A DNA stretch of 64,000 nt from Streptomyces shenzhenensis. Lineage in GTDB: Bacteria; Actinomycetota; Actinomycetes; Streptomycetales; Streptomycetaceae. Below, piece by piece: positions 43,987 to 52,876 of the stretch (positions are counted from its first letter, which is position 1; each line of letters starts with the position of its first letter). The DNA is taken from positions 1-64,000 of the forward strand of contig NZ_JAJONF010000048.1 of assembly GCF_021462265.1 (NCBI RefSeq). Reading direction: 5' to 3'. The notes beneath the pieces were generated by a model. The model saw nothing but the letters and a program-made list of their open reading frames with translations, had not been told where the DNA came from and made no database searches. The position numbers and the translations under genes were made by a program.

Positions 43987-44934
43987 ATGACCGACAACCC
44001 CCGCCCCGGCCGCCCGGTGATCCTGGGCCAGAACCAGTACGGCAAAGCCGAGAACCGGGTCGTGAAGATCACGCGGGACGGCGCCACCCACCACATCAGG
44101 GACCTCGACGTGTCGGTGTCGCTCTCCGGCGACATGGACGAGGTCCACTACTCCGGCTCCAACGCCAACGTCCTGCCGACCGACACCACCAAGAACACGG
44201 TGTTCGCGTTCGCCAAGGAGCACGGCATCGAGTCCGCCGAGCAGTTCGGCATCCATCTCGCCCGCCACTTCGTCACCTCGCAGGAGCCGATCCACCGGGC
44301 CCGGATCCGGATCGAGGAGTACGCCTGGGAGCGCATCGAAACCTCCGACGCCGGCTCGCGGTCCACCGGCGCGGACACCGCCAGGCACTCCTTCGTGCGC
44401 AAGGGCCAGGAGACCCGGCTCACGCAGATCACGTACGACGGTGAGCGGTGGGAGGTTGTCTCCGGCCTCAAGGACCTCGTCGTGATGAACACGACCGACT
44501 CGGAGTTCTGGGGTTACGTCAAGGACAAGTACACGACCCTCCCCGAAGCCCACGACCGCATCCTGGCCACGCAGGTCTCCGCGCGCTGGCGGTTCAACTG
44601 GACCGACGACGAGCAGGAGATGCCCGACTGGGAGAGGTCCTACGAGCAGACCAGGAAGCACCTGCTCCAGGCCTTCGCCGAGACGTACTCCCTCTCGCTC
44701 CAGCAGACCCTGTACCAGATGGGTTCGCGGATCATCGACAACCGCGACGAGATCGACGAGGTCCGCTTCTCGCTCCCGAACAAGCACCACTTCCTGGTGG
44801 ATCTGGAGCCGTTCGGCCTGAAGAACGAGAACGAGGTGTACTACGCCGCCGACCGGCCCTACGGCCTGATCGAGGCGACCGTCCTGCGGGCAGGCTGCGA
44901 GGCGAAGATCCCGGTGGACCTCACCAACCTCTGA
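43987..44934 (+). CDS. Urate oxidase (uricase)
   Basis: 315 residues; cofactor-free T-fold enzyme that oxidises urate to 5-hydroxyisourate and H2O2. The catalytic Lys lies in NQYGKAENRVVK (about 20) and Thr in NVLPTDTTKNTVFAFAKEHG (about 60). The conserved SLPNKHHFLVD is near the C-terminus. Complete length. It follows HIU hydrolase by 4 bp. I saw no catalase gene in the operon to remove H2O2. Confidence 0.95.
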   Translation: MTDNPRPGRPVILGQNQYGKAENRVVKITRDGATHHIRDLDVSVSLSGDMDEVHYSGSNANVLPTDTTKNTVFAFAKEHGIESAEQFGIHLARHFVTSQEPIHRARIRIEEYAWERIETSDAGSRSTGADTARHSFVRKGQETRLTQITYDGERWEVVSGLKDLVVMNTTDSEFWGYVKDKYTTLPEAHDRILATQVSARWRFNWTDDEQEMPDWERSYEQTRKHLLQAFAETYSLSLQQTLYQMGSRIIDNRDEIDEVRFSLPNKHHFLVDLEPFGLKNENEVYYAADRPYGLIEATVLRAGCEAKIPVDLTNL

Positions 44935-45057
44935 CCCACCCTTTTCGGCACCCTCGGCCGGGGAAGCAGGCTTCTCGGGCTCCCTGGCCGCGGCACTGGA
45001 ATCCCCGGGGTCCTGCCGTGCCCTCACCACAGGTCCACTGAGCGAAAAGGACGAATC

Positions 45058-46434
45058 ATGGCAGCAGACCAGCGCATCGTCATCGAGAACTGTTCGATCG
45101 CCACTGTCGACGCCCACGACACCGAGTACACGGACGGGTACGTCGTCATCGCCGGCAACCGCATCGAGTCGCTCGGCGCGGGCCGCGCCCCCGAGGGCCT
45201 GGAGAACGTCGTACGCCGTATCGACGCCACCGGCCACCTGGTGACGCCCGGCCTGGTCAACACCCACCACCACTACTACCAGTGGATCACCCGGGGCCTG
45301 GCCACCGACCACAACCTCTTCGACTGGCTGGTCGCGCTCTACCCGACCTGGGCGCGCATCGACGAGCCCATGGTGTACGCGGCGGCCCAGGGCTCGCTCG
45401 CGATGATGGCGCGGGGCGGCGTCACCACCGCGATGGACCACCACTACGTCTACCCGAAGGACTCCGGCGACCTGTCCGGCGCGATCATCCGCGCCGCCCG
45501 TGAGACGGGCGTCCGCTTCACCCTCGCCCGCGGCTCCATGGACCGCGGCGAGAAGGACGGCGGCCTGCCCCCGGACTTCGCCGTCGAGACCCTCGAAGGC
45601 GCCCTCACCGCCACCGAGGCGACCGTCAAGGAGTACCACGACGACTCCTTCGACGCGATGACCCAGGTGGCCGTCGCCCCCTGCTCGCCCTTCTCGGTCT
45701 CCACCGAACTCCTCCGCGAGGGCGCCGTGTTGGCCCGGCGTCTCGGGGTGCGGCTGCACACCCACGGCTCGGAGACGGTCGAGGAGGAGAAGTTCTGCCA
45801 CGAGCTGTTCGGCATGGGCCCCACCGACTACTTCGAGTCCACCGGCTGGCTCGGCGAGGACGTGTGGATGGCGCACTGCGTCCACATGAACGACTCCGAC
45901 ATCGCCGCGTTCGCCCGCACGAGGACCGGCGTCGCCCACTGCCCCTCCTCCAACGCCCGCCTCGCGGCCGGGATCGCCCGCGTCCCCGACATGCTCGCCG
46001 CCGGCGTGCCGGTCGGCCTCGGCGTCGACGGCACCGCCTCCAACGAGTCCGGCGAACTCCACACCGAACTGCGCAACGCGCTGCTGATCAACCGCCTCGG
46101 CGCGCACAAGGAGGCCGCCCTCAACGCCCGTCAGGCGCTGCGCCTCGGCACCTACGGCGGCGCCCAGGTCCTGGGCCGCGCGGACCAGATCGGCTCCCTC
46201 GAACCCGGCAAGCTCGCCGACCTGGTCCTCTGGAGGCTGGACACCCTCGCCCACGCCTCCATCGCCGACCCGGTGGCCGCCCTGGTCCTCGGCGCGGCGG
46301 CACCGGTCACCGCCTCCTTCGTGAACGGCCGTCAGATCGTCGAGGACAACCGCCTGCTGTACGTCGACGAGGACGCGATCGCCCGCGCCACGCGGGCCGA
46401 GGCCCAGCGGCTGGCCCGCATCGCCGCACAGTGA
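45058..46434 (+). CDS. 8-oxoguanine deaminase-like amidohydrolase
   Basis: 458 residues; ribosome site AAAGGACG. A TRZ/ATZ-type amidohydrolase: metal ligands NTHHHYYQ (about 68-75), HTHGSETVEEE (near 240), AHCVHMND (near 280) and GVDGTASNESGE (near 325). Conversion of 8-oxoguanine or guanine-like purines to urate would feed the uricase operon directly upstream, which supports the call. Other amidohydrolases of this group act on related aminated rings, so the exact substrate is an inference. Confidence 0.8.
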   Translation: MAADQRIVIENCSIATVDAHDTEYTDGYVVIAGNRIESLGAGRAPEGLENVVRRIDATGHLVTPGLVNTHHHYYQWITRGLATDHNLFDWLVALYPTWARIDEPMVYAAAQGSLAMMARGGVTTAMDHHYVYPKDSGDLSGAIIRAARETGVRFTLARGSMDRGEKDGGLPPDFAVETLEGALTATEATVKEYHDDSFDAMTQVAVAPCSPFSVSTELLREGAVLARRLGVRLHTHGSETVEEEKFCHELFGMGPTDYFESTGWLGEDVWMAHCVHMNDSDIAAFARTRTGVAHCPSSNARLAAGIARVPDMLAAGVPVGLGVDGTASNESGELHTELRNALLINRLGAHKEAALNARQALRLGTYGGAQVLGRADQIGSLEPGKLADLVLWRLDTLAHASIADPVAALVLGAAAPVTASFVNGRQIVEDNRLLYVDEDAIARATRAEAQRLARIAAQ

Positions 46435-46475
46435 CCCCACTCCTGTGCAAGGCACTTGAACACCGGTCGGGAGGA

Positions 46476-46497
46476 ACGGCTCCGGGCCGGGAGCCGT
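46476..46497 (+). terminator. 8-bp hairpin after the urate operon
   Basis: ACGGCTCC-GGGCCG-GGAGCCGT, 40 bp after the deaminase stop. A second GC-rich hairpin (GGCGCGCG with CGCGCGCC, about 46529-46552) follows. Together they probably end the urate operon transcript. Confidence 0.55.
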
Positions 46498-46683
46498 GGC
46501 CGCGGGAAAGGGCACGGCGGTCGTCTCCTGGGCGCGCGCTGCCACGCGCGCGCCGGAACGGTCACCGTCCGCCGGTCCCGCGCCACCGCGCGCACCACCT
46601 TCCTGAAACCCGCCTCGGAGCCGACGTGCCGACCGACCGGCAGGTCACGACCGGCACCCGGGACCGTGACCGCGCCCGCGGGG

Positions 46684-47475
46684 TCAAAGCCGCCGGATCG
46701 ACTGGCAGGGGGTCGTCGCGGGCAGCCGGCCCGTGAAGTACGAGCGGGGCGGCACGCCCATCAGGGCGCGGAAGTCGGTCGTCATGTGCGCCTGGTCGAA
46801 GTAGCCGGTGGCGGCGGCCAGTTCCGACCAGCCGGCACTGCCGGCCCGGGCGGCGACCGTGCGGACGCGGTCGATACGGGCGTAGTGCTTCGGGGAGACG
46901 CCGACGCCCTCGGTGAACAGGTTCCGCAACTGCCGCTCGCTGACGGCCAGTTCCCGGGCGACCTCCCGCACCTGCGCGGGCGCCCGGTCCAGCCGCACGG
47001 ACAGCGCGTCCACACCGGCCCGCAGCAGCGCCGTCCGGACCGGGTCCGCCCGCTCGGACAGCAGCCCGGGGAGCACCTCGGCCATGCGCGGCAGCGCCTC
47101 GCGCGGGTCCAGCCACCGCACCTCGCGCGCGAACCGGCGGGCCGTGCCGCCCGGCAGGGCGTCCAGCGGCACCACCCGGCCGACCAGCCCGGCGGCCGGA
47201 ACACCCAGCAGGGGCCGGGCGGTGCCCGGTGCGAGGCGCAGTTCCACACAGGCGATATGTGCCTTGCCGTCGTGGTAGGCGGCCCGCACCCGCGGCCCGA
47301 CGGCCAGCACGTCGCGCCGCCCGTCCCCGGTCACCCGCAGCACCACCTTGGTCCCCGCGTCCGGCAACTGGACGAACGGCCCCTGGGGCGGGTCGGTGAA
47401 GAACATGGTCCGCACCTCGGCGACCCACGGGCGCAGCGCCTCGGGCGTGGTCGCGAGCGGCTCGGCGATGGTCAT
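46684..47475 (-). CDS. AraC-family transcriptional regulator
   Basis: 263 residues from ATG 47475 (AAGGG upstream). The N-terminal 170 residues form a sensor-like domain without a recognised fold name. The C-terminal double HTH reads VREVARELAVSERQLRNLFT, EGVGVSPKHYARIDRVR and AAATGYFDQAHMTTDFRALM, followed by GVPPRSYF. It is divergent from the NmrA-like gene 101 bp away and may control it. Confidence 0.9.
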   Translation of the reverse strand: MTIAEPLATTPEALRPWVAEVRTMFFTDPPQGPFVQLPDAGTKVVLRVTGDGRRDVLAVGPRVRAAYHDGKAHIACVELRLAPGTARPLLGVPAAGLVGRVVPLDALPGGTARRFAREVRWLDPREALPRMAEVLPGLLSERADPVRTALLRAGVDALSVRLDRAPAQVREVARELAVSERQLRNLFTEGVGVSPKHYARIDRVRTVAARAGSAGWSELAAATGYFDQAHMTTDFRALMGVPPRSYFTGRLPATTPCQSIRRL

Positions 47476-47576
47476 CGGCACCCTTCAACCGTAGCCGCCG
47501 CACAGCGCCGTCCGGGCGGGCCGGCCGTGCCGGAATTTCCAAGAGCCGGGCGCACCCGCGGGCCCACCGTGGACCC

Positions 47577-48431
47577 ATGATCCTGGTGACGGGTGCCACG
47601 GGCACCATCGGAAGTGACGTCGTACGACAACTGGCCGGGCGCGGTGCGAAGGTGCGCGCGCTCACCCGCGACCCGGCGAACGCACGGGTGCCCGCCGGGG
47701 TGGAGGTGGTGCGCGGGGACTACGGCGACCCGGCCTCCCTGGACGCCGCGCTGTCCGGGGCCACGGCCGTGTTCCTGCTCCGGCCGCCCGGCCCCGACGA
47801 GGGACAGGACGCGGCGCTGGCCGACGCGGCCCGGACCGCCGGTGCGGAGCGGCTGGTGAAGCTCTCCGCCATCGGCACCGGCGATCCGGACTCCGGCCCC
47901 TCCGGGCAGTGGCACCTGGCCGGTGAGCGGGCCGTACGGGACAGCGGGCTCGCCTGGACCGTGCTGCGGCCGTCGTCGTTCGCCTCCAACACGCTGACCT
48001 GGCTGCAGGCCCTGCGCGCGGGCGAGCCGGTGCCCAACATGACCGGGGACGGCGCCTCGGGCGTGATCGACCCGCGTGACATCGCCGAGGTGGCGGTGCG
48101 GGCCCTGCTCGACGCCGGGCACGCGGGACGTACGTACACCCTGACCGGGCCGGAGGCGATCACCGTCCCCGGCCAGGCCGCCGTCCTCGCCGAGGTGCTG
48201 GGCCGCCCGGTACCGACCCGGGACCTGTCCCCGGAGCAGACCCGTGACTTCCTGCGCACGGCCTGGGGCATGGACGGGATCCGGGCGGAGAGCGTCCTGA
48301 CCGGCCTGGCGTTCGTCCGCGCCGGCGGGAACGCGGTGGTCACCGAGGACACCGAGCAGGTGCTGGGCCGGCCGGCCCGGACCTATCGGGAGTGGGCCGA
48401 GGACCACAGGGAGGCGTTCGGGAAGTCCTGA
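47577..48431 (+). CDS. NmrA-like NAD(P)-binding protein
   Basis: 284 residues. Rossmann motif ILVTGATGTIGSDVVRQL at residues 2-19, FLLRPPGPDEGQ and VLRPSSFASNTLTWL are typical of NmrA/atypical SDR proteins, which act as NADPH sensors or quinone/azo reductases. The SDR catalytic Tyr-x-x-x-Lys is absent, so a sensor or a non-classical reductase is likely. It is probably controlled by the divergent AraC regulator. Confidence 0.85.
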   Translation: MILVTGATGTIGSDVVRQLAGRGAKVRALTRDPANARVPAGVEVVRGDYGDPASLDAALSGATAVFLLRPPGPDEGQDAALADAARTAGAERLVKLSAIGTGDPDSGPSGQWHLAGERAVRDSGLAWTVLRPSSFASNTLTWLQALRAGEPVPNMTGDGASGVIDPRDIAEVAVRALLDAGHAGRTYTLTGPEAITVPGQAAVLAEVLGRPVPTRDLSPEQTRDFLRTAWGMDGIRAESVLTGLAFVRAGGNAVVTEDTEQVLGRPARTYREWAEDHREAFGKS

Positions 48432-48434
48432 CCG

Positions 48435-48740
48435 ACGTGGCGGCCGAAGCGCCTCGCGCCCCGCCCGCGCCGCGATCAGTTCCCCGCCCCGCGCCCCGCC
48501 CGCGCCGCGATTCGCGCCCTGGCCCGTGGCGGGCCCGCACCCCACGGAGGCCGCGGTCCGCACGGCGAGTCCGGCCGTCGACGTCCGCTTACGGCCCACC
48601 AGATCACCCGGACGGCCGAACGGCGGAAACAGCCCCCCGAACGGGATCAGGTACGCGTTCACCACCCAGGCCGGCCCCGGACCGCCGAAGCCCAGGTCGC
48701 GTTGGACGGCCGGCACCGCCACGGTGACGACGGCGCCGTC
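48435..48740 (-). pseudogene. MFS drug-transporter N-terminal remnant
   Basis: The minus strand reads GAVVTVAVPAVQRDLGFGGP, then AWVVNAYLIPFGG, FGRPGDLVGRKR, TAGLAV and TAASVGCGPATGQG. This is the first two to three helices of a DHA2-type MFS exporter with its DLVGRKR loop. Helix residues are degraded (GGLFPPFGRPGD for the usual GGLLLLFGRLGD) and the rest of the gene is gone. A 22-bp direct repeat at 48455-48476 and 48490-48511 sits at the truncated end. It is divergent from the HxlR gene at 48935, a common regulator/exporter pair. Confidence 0.7.
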
Positions 48741-48934
48741 TGGATCGTCACCAACGGGCGCCCGCGCACAGGACGGCGCGGGACGCCCGACGCGGGTATG
48801 TTCGGCAAGGAGTCACCGGTGCGGCCGGTGTGCCGGTCGAGGTCGACATGGCCTTCCGGCCTCCGCGATCGCCGCGATTCGCCAGGACAGCGAGGTGAGT
48901 GACCACGAAGAGGACGGCGTAAGGAGGCAGCTCG

Positions 48935-49336
48935 ATGTCCCAGCGGAACACCGGTGCTCCCAGCCAGGTCGTGAACGCGCACGCCTGCCCCGTACGCGAG
49001 GTTCTTGACAGGGTGGCCGGCAAATGGAGCGTGCAGATCCTGGTCGCGTCCTCGCACGGCCCGATCCGCTTCACGGAACTGGAACGCGGCATCGAGGGCA
49101 TCAGCCGCCGGATGCTGACCCTCACCCTGCGCAACCTGGAGCGAGACGGCCTGGTGACCCGCACCGTGTACCCGACCGTGCCCCCGCGCGTGGAGTACGA
49201 ACTCACGCCGATGGCACGGGAGTTGCACGAGACCTTGCAGCGGCTGACCGAGTGGGCCGAGCGCAACCGCCACCACATCGCGCAGGCCCGGGCGGTCTAC
49301 GACGCCGAGCACCGGCCGGAGCTGCTCGACGTGTAG
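48935..49336 (+). CDS. HxlR-family transcriptional regulator
   Basis: 133 residues from ATG 48935 with AAGGAGG about eight bases upstream. The typical HxlR winged helix starts with CPVREVLDRVAGKWSVQILV and continues IRFTELERGIEGISRRMLTL, TLRNLERDGLV and RVEYELT. The near-N-terminal Cys18 may sense electrophiles, as in relatives. Its likely target, the MFS gene next door, is now a remnant, so the regulator may be orphaned. Confidence 0.9.
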   Translation: MSQRNTGAPSQVVNAHACPVREVLDRVAGKWSVQILVASSHGPIRFTELERGIEGISRRMLTLTLRNLERDGLVTRTVYPTVPPRVEYELTPMARELHETLQRLTEWAERNRHHIAQARAVYDAEHRPELLDV

Positions 49337-49476
49337 ACCGCCACCCGACGCCGCCGTCCCGCCGCAACGGTGGAATCCGGCGATGCCGGACCGGCCGGTG
49401 AATCCCTCGCGCCCCTGAGACCGGGCGCCCTCCTCGGTGCGACGGCGCGGACCGTGTCGGAACGCTTCAGAACGCC

Positions 49477-49899
49477 TCAGAACCCGAACAGCTCCGGGGC
49501 CGAGGTGATTTCCTCGAAGATCTCGCGCGGATCGGCGACCAGCTTGCGGGCCTTCAGGTCAAGCAGCCCGCCGACCGCGTCGACCTCGGCGGCCAGCGTG
49601 CCGTCCGCCTTGGTCATCTTCTGGAGTATCCGGAACGTCTTGCCGCCGCTCCACTCGAACTCGCACGTCACATCGACCTCGTCACCCGCGACCAGTTCGC
49701 GCTTGTACCGGATGGTCGTCTCCAGTGCGACCGGACCCACGCCCCGGCCTATCAGCCGGGTCTGGCTGACCCCGGCCCTCTGGAGCAGGGACCAGCGCGC
49801 GTGCTCGGCGTAGTTGATGTACACCGCCTGGTTCAGATGGCCCTGCACATCGGTCTCGTAACCACGGACGGTCACCCGGACGGAATACGGTTCGCTCAC
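49477..49899 (-). CDS. Acyl-CoA thioesterase, hot-dog fold
   Basis: 140 residues from GTG 49899 with AAGGGGAAG upstream. 4HBT-type motif GYETDVQGHLNQAVYINYAE (the Asp is the usual catalytic residue) and RYKRELVAGDEVDVTCEFEW. It hydrolyses acyl-CoA thioesters; chain length is not readable. It lies alone on the minus strand with a 14-bp direct repeat in the leader. Confidence 0.88.
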   Translation of the reverse strand: MSEPYSVRVTVRGYETDVQGHLNQAVYINYAEHARWSLLQRAGVSQTRLIGRGVGPVALETTIRYKRELVAGDEVDVTCEFEWSGGKTFRILQKMTKADGTLAAEVDAVGGLLDLKARKLVADPREIFEEITSAPELFGF

Positions 49900-49917
49900 G
49901 ACTTCCCCTTCTCGCGT

Positions 49918-49945
49918 ACGACGTCTCGTGCACGACGTCTCGTGT
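49918..49945. repeat. 14-bp direct repeat in the thioesterase leader
   Basis: ACGACGTCTCGTGC (49918-49931) is followed at once by ACGACGTCTCGTGT (49932-49945), and TCGTGCACGA at the joint is a 10-bp palindrome. It sits 19-46 bp upstream of the start and could be an operator or a simple duplication. Confidence 0.5.
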
Positions 49946-49984
49946 ACGGCGCACTGATCTTTTGTCGGCATCCTGACACGCCCG

Positions 49985-50602
49985 TCACACCCGGCGCGGC
50001 GATGCCAGCAGATAGCGCGCTCTGGTGCGCGGCTCCGTGTACTCGCCCGTCTGCCAGCCGGCCCGCTCCAGCGTGGCCGCGCACGCCCGAAGCGGCTCGC
50101 CCTCCGGCGCGTACACGGCGACCGCTTCCGGCTGCGGGGTGGCCCGCACCCGGTAGCCGGGGGTGCCCGGCCCCTCGGGCGGGTGGCCGGCCGCCTCCAG
50201 GGCGAGTGCGGCGGCCCGCACCAGATGCGTACGCTCCCAGCCGCACGGCCGGTCCACGGCGCCGTCGGGATTGGTCATCCGGCGCAGTTCGAGCAGCCCC
50301 TGCCAGGCGCTGTGCACCTCGCGCGCCCGGGCGGGCCCGGCGTCGGCCGGCTCCTCCCCGCCGACCCGCGCGGCGAAGCCGTGGGCCGGCTCGGGCTCCG
50401 GCGCGGCCGGGGGCTCCGGGGCCTCCCGTATCCGATGTCCGGCCGGCGTCAGGAAGTGGTCGTGCGGCGGGCGCGGGTGCCGGAAGGCGAGCCCGCGCCT
50501 CACGAGTGCCGTCAGCTGCGCCTCGGTACCCCGCAGCCGCCCGGTGACCGGGTCGGCGGCGTCGATGACTCGCCGCTGCGCGGCGGTGGGCGGTCGGGTC
50601 AC
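49985..50602 (-). CDS. Hypothetical protein with winged-helix-like N-terminus
   Basis: 205 residues from GTG 50602 (GGAGGAG upstream). Residues 1-55 (TAAQRRVIDAADPVTGRLRG, LVRRGLAFRHP, DHFLTPAGHRIRE) look like a small winged helix. A Pro-rich linker and a C-terminal part with an Arg/Trp-rich ligand-like region (LERAGWQTGEYTEPRTRARY) follow. No family name recognised. It is 89 bp downstream of the histidine phosphatase gene on the same strand and could be co-transcribed. Confidence 0.65.
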   Translation of the reverse strand: MTRPPTAAQRRVIDAADPVTGRLRGTEAQLTALVRRGLAFRHPRPPHDHFLTPAGHRIREAPEPPAAPEPEPAHGFAARVGGEEPADAGPARAREVHSAWQGLLELRRMTNPDGAVDRPCGWERTHLVRAAALALEAAGHPPEGPGTPGYRVRATPQPEAVAVYAPEGEPLRACAATLERAGWQTGEYTEPRTRARYLLASPRRV

Positions 50603-50691
50603 GGTGCTCCTCCCCGCTGGTCTGCGGTCCGGAACCGCCTGGTGAGCGGCCCATTCGAAGACTACGACCGGGCACTGACAACGCGGCCCCG

Positions 50692-51291
50692 CTACCCGCC
50701 GGGCCGGATGTTCCAGCCCGCGATCACCGGCCGGTCGTGCTCCGTGCCCAGCCGGCACAGTGTCCCGGTCGCCAGCTGGAAGAGGGCGCCGGCGGACGGG
50801 GGCAGGCCGAGGCGGCGGGCGGTCAGGACGCGCAAGAAGTGTCCATGGGCCACCAGCAGCACGACCCCTTCCGTGTTGGCGAGGGCCGCCTCGACCTTGG
50901 CCAGCATCCGGTCGGCCCGCTCCCCGACCTGCTCCGGGCTCTCCCCGGGATGGTCCGCGGGGCCCGGCGCCACTCCGTCCGTGAACAGGAACCAGCCGGG
51001 GCGGGTGCGCTGGATCTCCATGGTGGTCACGCCCTCGTAGCCGCCGTAGTCCCACTCCCGCAGGTCGGCGTCGACCCGGGCGTCGGGGACGCCGATCAGC
51101 TCGGCGGTCTCGCGGGCTCGCTGGAGCGGGCTGACGAAGGCGGCCCCGATGCGATGCGAGCGGATCAAGGGCACCAGCCGCCGTGCCTCGTCCCTGCCGT
51201 GCTCGGTGAGCGGCACGTCGGTCCGCCCGGTGTGCCGTCCGGACCGCGACCACTCGGTCTCGCCGTGCCGGACGAGAAAGACATCAGCCAT
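50692..51291 (-). CDS. Histidine phosphatase family protein
   Basis: 199 residues. LVRHGETEWSRSGRHTGRTD at residues 6-25 carries the phosphorylated His. SPLQRARETAEL, REWDYGGYEG and VAHGHFLRVL (second His) complete the phosphoglycerate-mutase-like site. It is cofactor-independent in this subgroup and probably a sugar-phosphate phosphatase (cobC/GpmB type). The ATG overlaps the stop of the HAD remnant by 8 bp. TAAGTC followed by six bases and the ATG could be a leaderless promoter. Confidence 0.92.
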   Translation of the reverse strand: MADVFLVRHGETEWSRSGRHTGRTDVPLTEHGRDEARRLVPLIRSHRIGAAFVSPLQRARETAELIGVPDARVDADLREWDYGGYEGVTTMEIQRTRPGWFLFTDGVAPGPADHPGESPEQVGERADRMLAKVEAALANTEGVVLLVAHGHFLRVLTARRLGLPPSAGALFQLATGTLCRLGTEHDRPVIAGWNIRPGG

Positions 51292-51460
51292 ACGTCAGAC
51301 TTAGAGCCCAGCGCTCCAGTTCGGCGAAGTCACGCGCCCGCAGGCCGTGCCGCGGTTCCACCGGAAGGAGCAGTGCGGGGCCGCCGTGGTGCCCGGCGAC
51401 GTGGCGGACGTCGAGTTCGGTGATCATGTCGTCCACCCGGACGAACGGCCGCCCGGCCGC
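51284..51460 (-). pseudogene. HAD-like protein C-terminal fragment
   Basis: About 58 codons: PFVRVDDMITELDVRHVAGH, GGPALLLPVEPRHGLRARDF and AELERWALSL. This matches the end of small Streptomyces HAD-domain proteins (W/R-VDD, then a LxxxDP-x-x-GL motif). The phosphate-binding N-terminal half is absent. It joins a different remnant near 51465. Confidence 0.55.
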
Positions 51461-51472
51461 CCATGTCACACG

Positions 51473-51571
51473 TCAGTGATCGGCGGCGTACGAGACGAAG
51501 GCGGCCCATCGCTGGGCACCGAAGGCGAGTTGGTCGCCTTGCAGGCGCTTGGAGTCCCGGTCTTTGCCCAT
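51473..51571 (-). pseudogene. DUF397 C-terminal fragment
   Basis: A 32-codon frame reads RDSKRLQGDQLAFGAQRWAA, then FVSYAADH and stop. The RDSK...L-x-F...W-x-x-FV pattern is the hallmark C-terminus of DUF397 proteins, which in Streptomyces pair with XRE regulators. There is no ribosome site and the first half is missing. Confidence 0.6.
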
Positions 51572-51622
51572 GCTGGCAACGTAGGGCGAGGCCCGCTGAC
51601 CGCCCAGCCGTTGTCGCGGCGG

Positions 51623-52453
51623 TCAACAATACGGCGGCTGGTTGGTCAGGGAGGCAGCCACTCGCGTCCACACGCCGAAGAGCCGGTAAAGGCTGGGCAG
51701 GGCACCCTGCGCTTGGACGGTCCGCGTGTCTGCCGACGTGACCCCCGGAATTCCCAGGAGCGTCGAGGCCACTGAAGCCGACTGCCAGCGGACCGTGAGG
51801 ACGGACGGGTCCGCAGGGACCTCTGACGCCTTCGGCGCTGTGGAGAGACTGGCAGCGACCGCTTTCTCGATTGCCGCACGTGCTTCTTCCGCCGGCCGTA
51901 GATCTGCCGCGAATCGGTCCCGCGCGTACTTCACGGCCACGGTCGTCACGGTGGCGTCCCATTCCGTCATCTCTGCGCAGGCACAGTCGTCACCGGTGAG
52001 GGCCGTCACCGGAACGCCGATGGCGGCCGCGGTGGCGTGGGCCAGGCCGATCTCGCCCACGGGCCGGCCGTCCAGCCACATGTCTTCGATTTCGTGCCCC
52101 ATGAAGCTGTGACTCAGCACGCCGAGGGCGCCGGCCCGTGAGTGGTAGCCGACGCAGATCACGGCGTCGTGCTCGGGGGTGAGGCCTTCGAGCATCAGCA
52201 TCTGCTTGGGCTTGCCACGGATGAGGCGGGCTGCCGGATGCAGCGACCCGGGCACGATGTTGCGCATCGGACCGTGTGCATCGTTGACGGTGACCTCTGT
52301 GGCACCGGCCGCGACGGCGCCACGGACGGCGGCGTTGACGTCCTCCGCCATCATCAGCCGTCCACGCTCGTAGTCCCGGCCGCCGGGCTGGACATCATCA
52401 GCGTCCACGAGCCCCGTGATGCCTTCCATGTCCGCACTGATGTAGATCCGCAC
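51623..52453 (-). CDS. M55 family D-aminopeptidase (DppA-like)
   Basis: 276 residues from GTG 52453 (GAGGAG nine bases upstream). Zinc ligands lie in MRIYISADMEGITGL (Asp8, Glu10), VNDAHGPMRN (His about 60), GYHSRAG (His about 104) and EIGLAHATAA. DppA enzymes are decameric and cleave D-Ala-containing peptides, so a role in recycling wall or D-amino acid peptides is likely. No dpp transporter genes are adjacent. Confidence 0.9.
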   Translation of the reverse strand: MRIYISADMEGITGLVDADDVQPGGRDYERGRLMMAEDVNAAVRGAVAAGATEVTVNDAHGPMRNIVPGSLHPAARLIRGKPKQMLMLEGLTPEHDAVICVGYHSRAGALGVLSHSFMGHEIEDMWLDGRPVGEIGLAHATAAAIGVPVTALTGDDCACAEMTEWDATVTTVAVKYARDRFAADLRPAEEARAAIEKAVAASLSTAPKASEVPADPSVLTVRWQSASVASTLLGIPGVTSADTRTVQAQGALPSLYRLFGVWTRVAASLTNQPPYC

Positions 52454-52603
52454 CGCACAGTCTCCTCAAGCTTGATCGCTCAGGAGATGTCCGCCGCTCC
52501 TCCTCCGGTTCCTTCACCAGCTCGCGACCAACCACTTTCGGCCCGGACGATACGGCCTTTCGAGTTCCTGACCTGCACTGAAGTGGTGCTCGATGTGCCA
52601 TGC

Positions 52604-52822
52604 ATGGCTCAGACACAGCTTCTCAAGCCCAGTGATCCGGACCCCGGCTGGGTCGTGCCCGTAAAGCGCTGCCCGGAGCGGCTGGACGTCTCGGCGCCGG
52701 CGGCCTTCCGTCTCCACGCCCGCTTCACCCCGGGAGCGGGCCGTATCCACTTCCGCCCGATCGGGGAGGAAGGGAAGATCCGCATCGCATACGTCGGAGG
52801 CAAGATCCGCCCCGACGCCTGA
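52604..52822 (+). CDS. Small hypothetical protein or fragment
   Basis: 72 codons with coding bias and a sharp C-terminus: WVVPVKRCPERLDVSAPAAF, GRIHFRPIGEEGKIRIAYVG and GKIRPDA. RFxPI-x-x-(E/D)GKIRIAYVG looks like a conserved C-terminal motif that I have met in larger Streptomyces proteins of unknown role. The ATG has no ribosome site and the frame is open further upstream, so it may be a 5'-truncated remnant. Confidence 0.4.
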   Translation: MAQTQLLKPSDPDPGWVVPVKRCPERLDVSAPAAFRLHARFTPGAGRIHFRPIGEEGKIRIAYVGGKIRPDA

Positions 52823-52876
52823 CCGCACTCGGAGCAGAGTCCGGGGGATCGGGCCCACCGCCGGGGAAGCCGGCCC

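Noticed and set aside
43945..46545. An 866-codon minus-strand frame opposite uricase and the deaminase
   Set aside because: It spans two well-supported plus-strand genes and the gap between them, with no ribosome site or domain.
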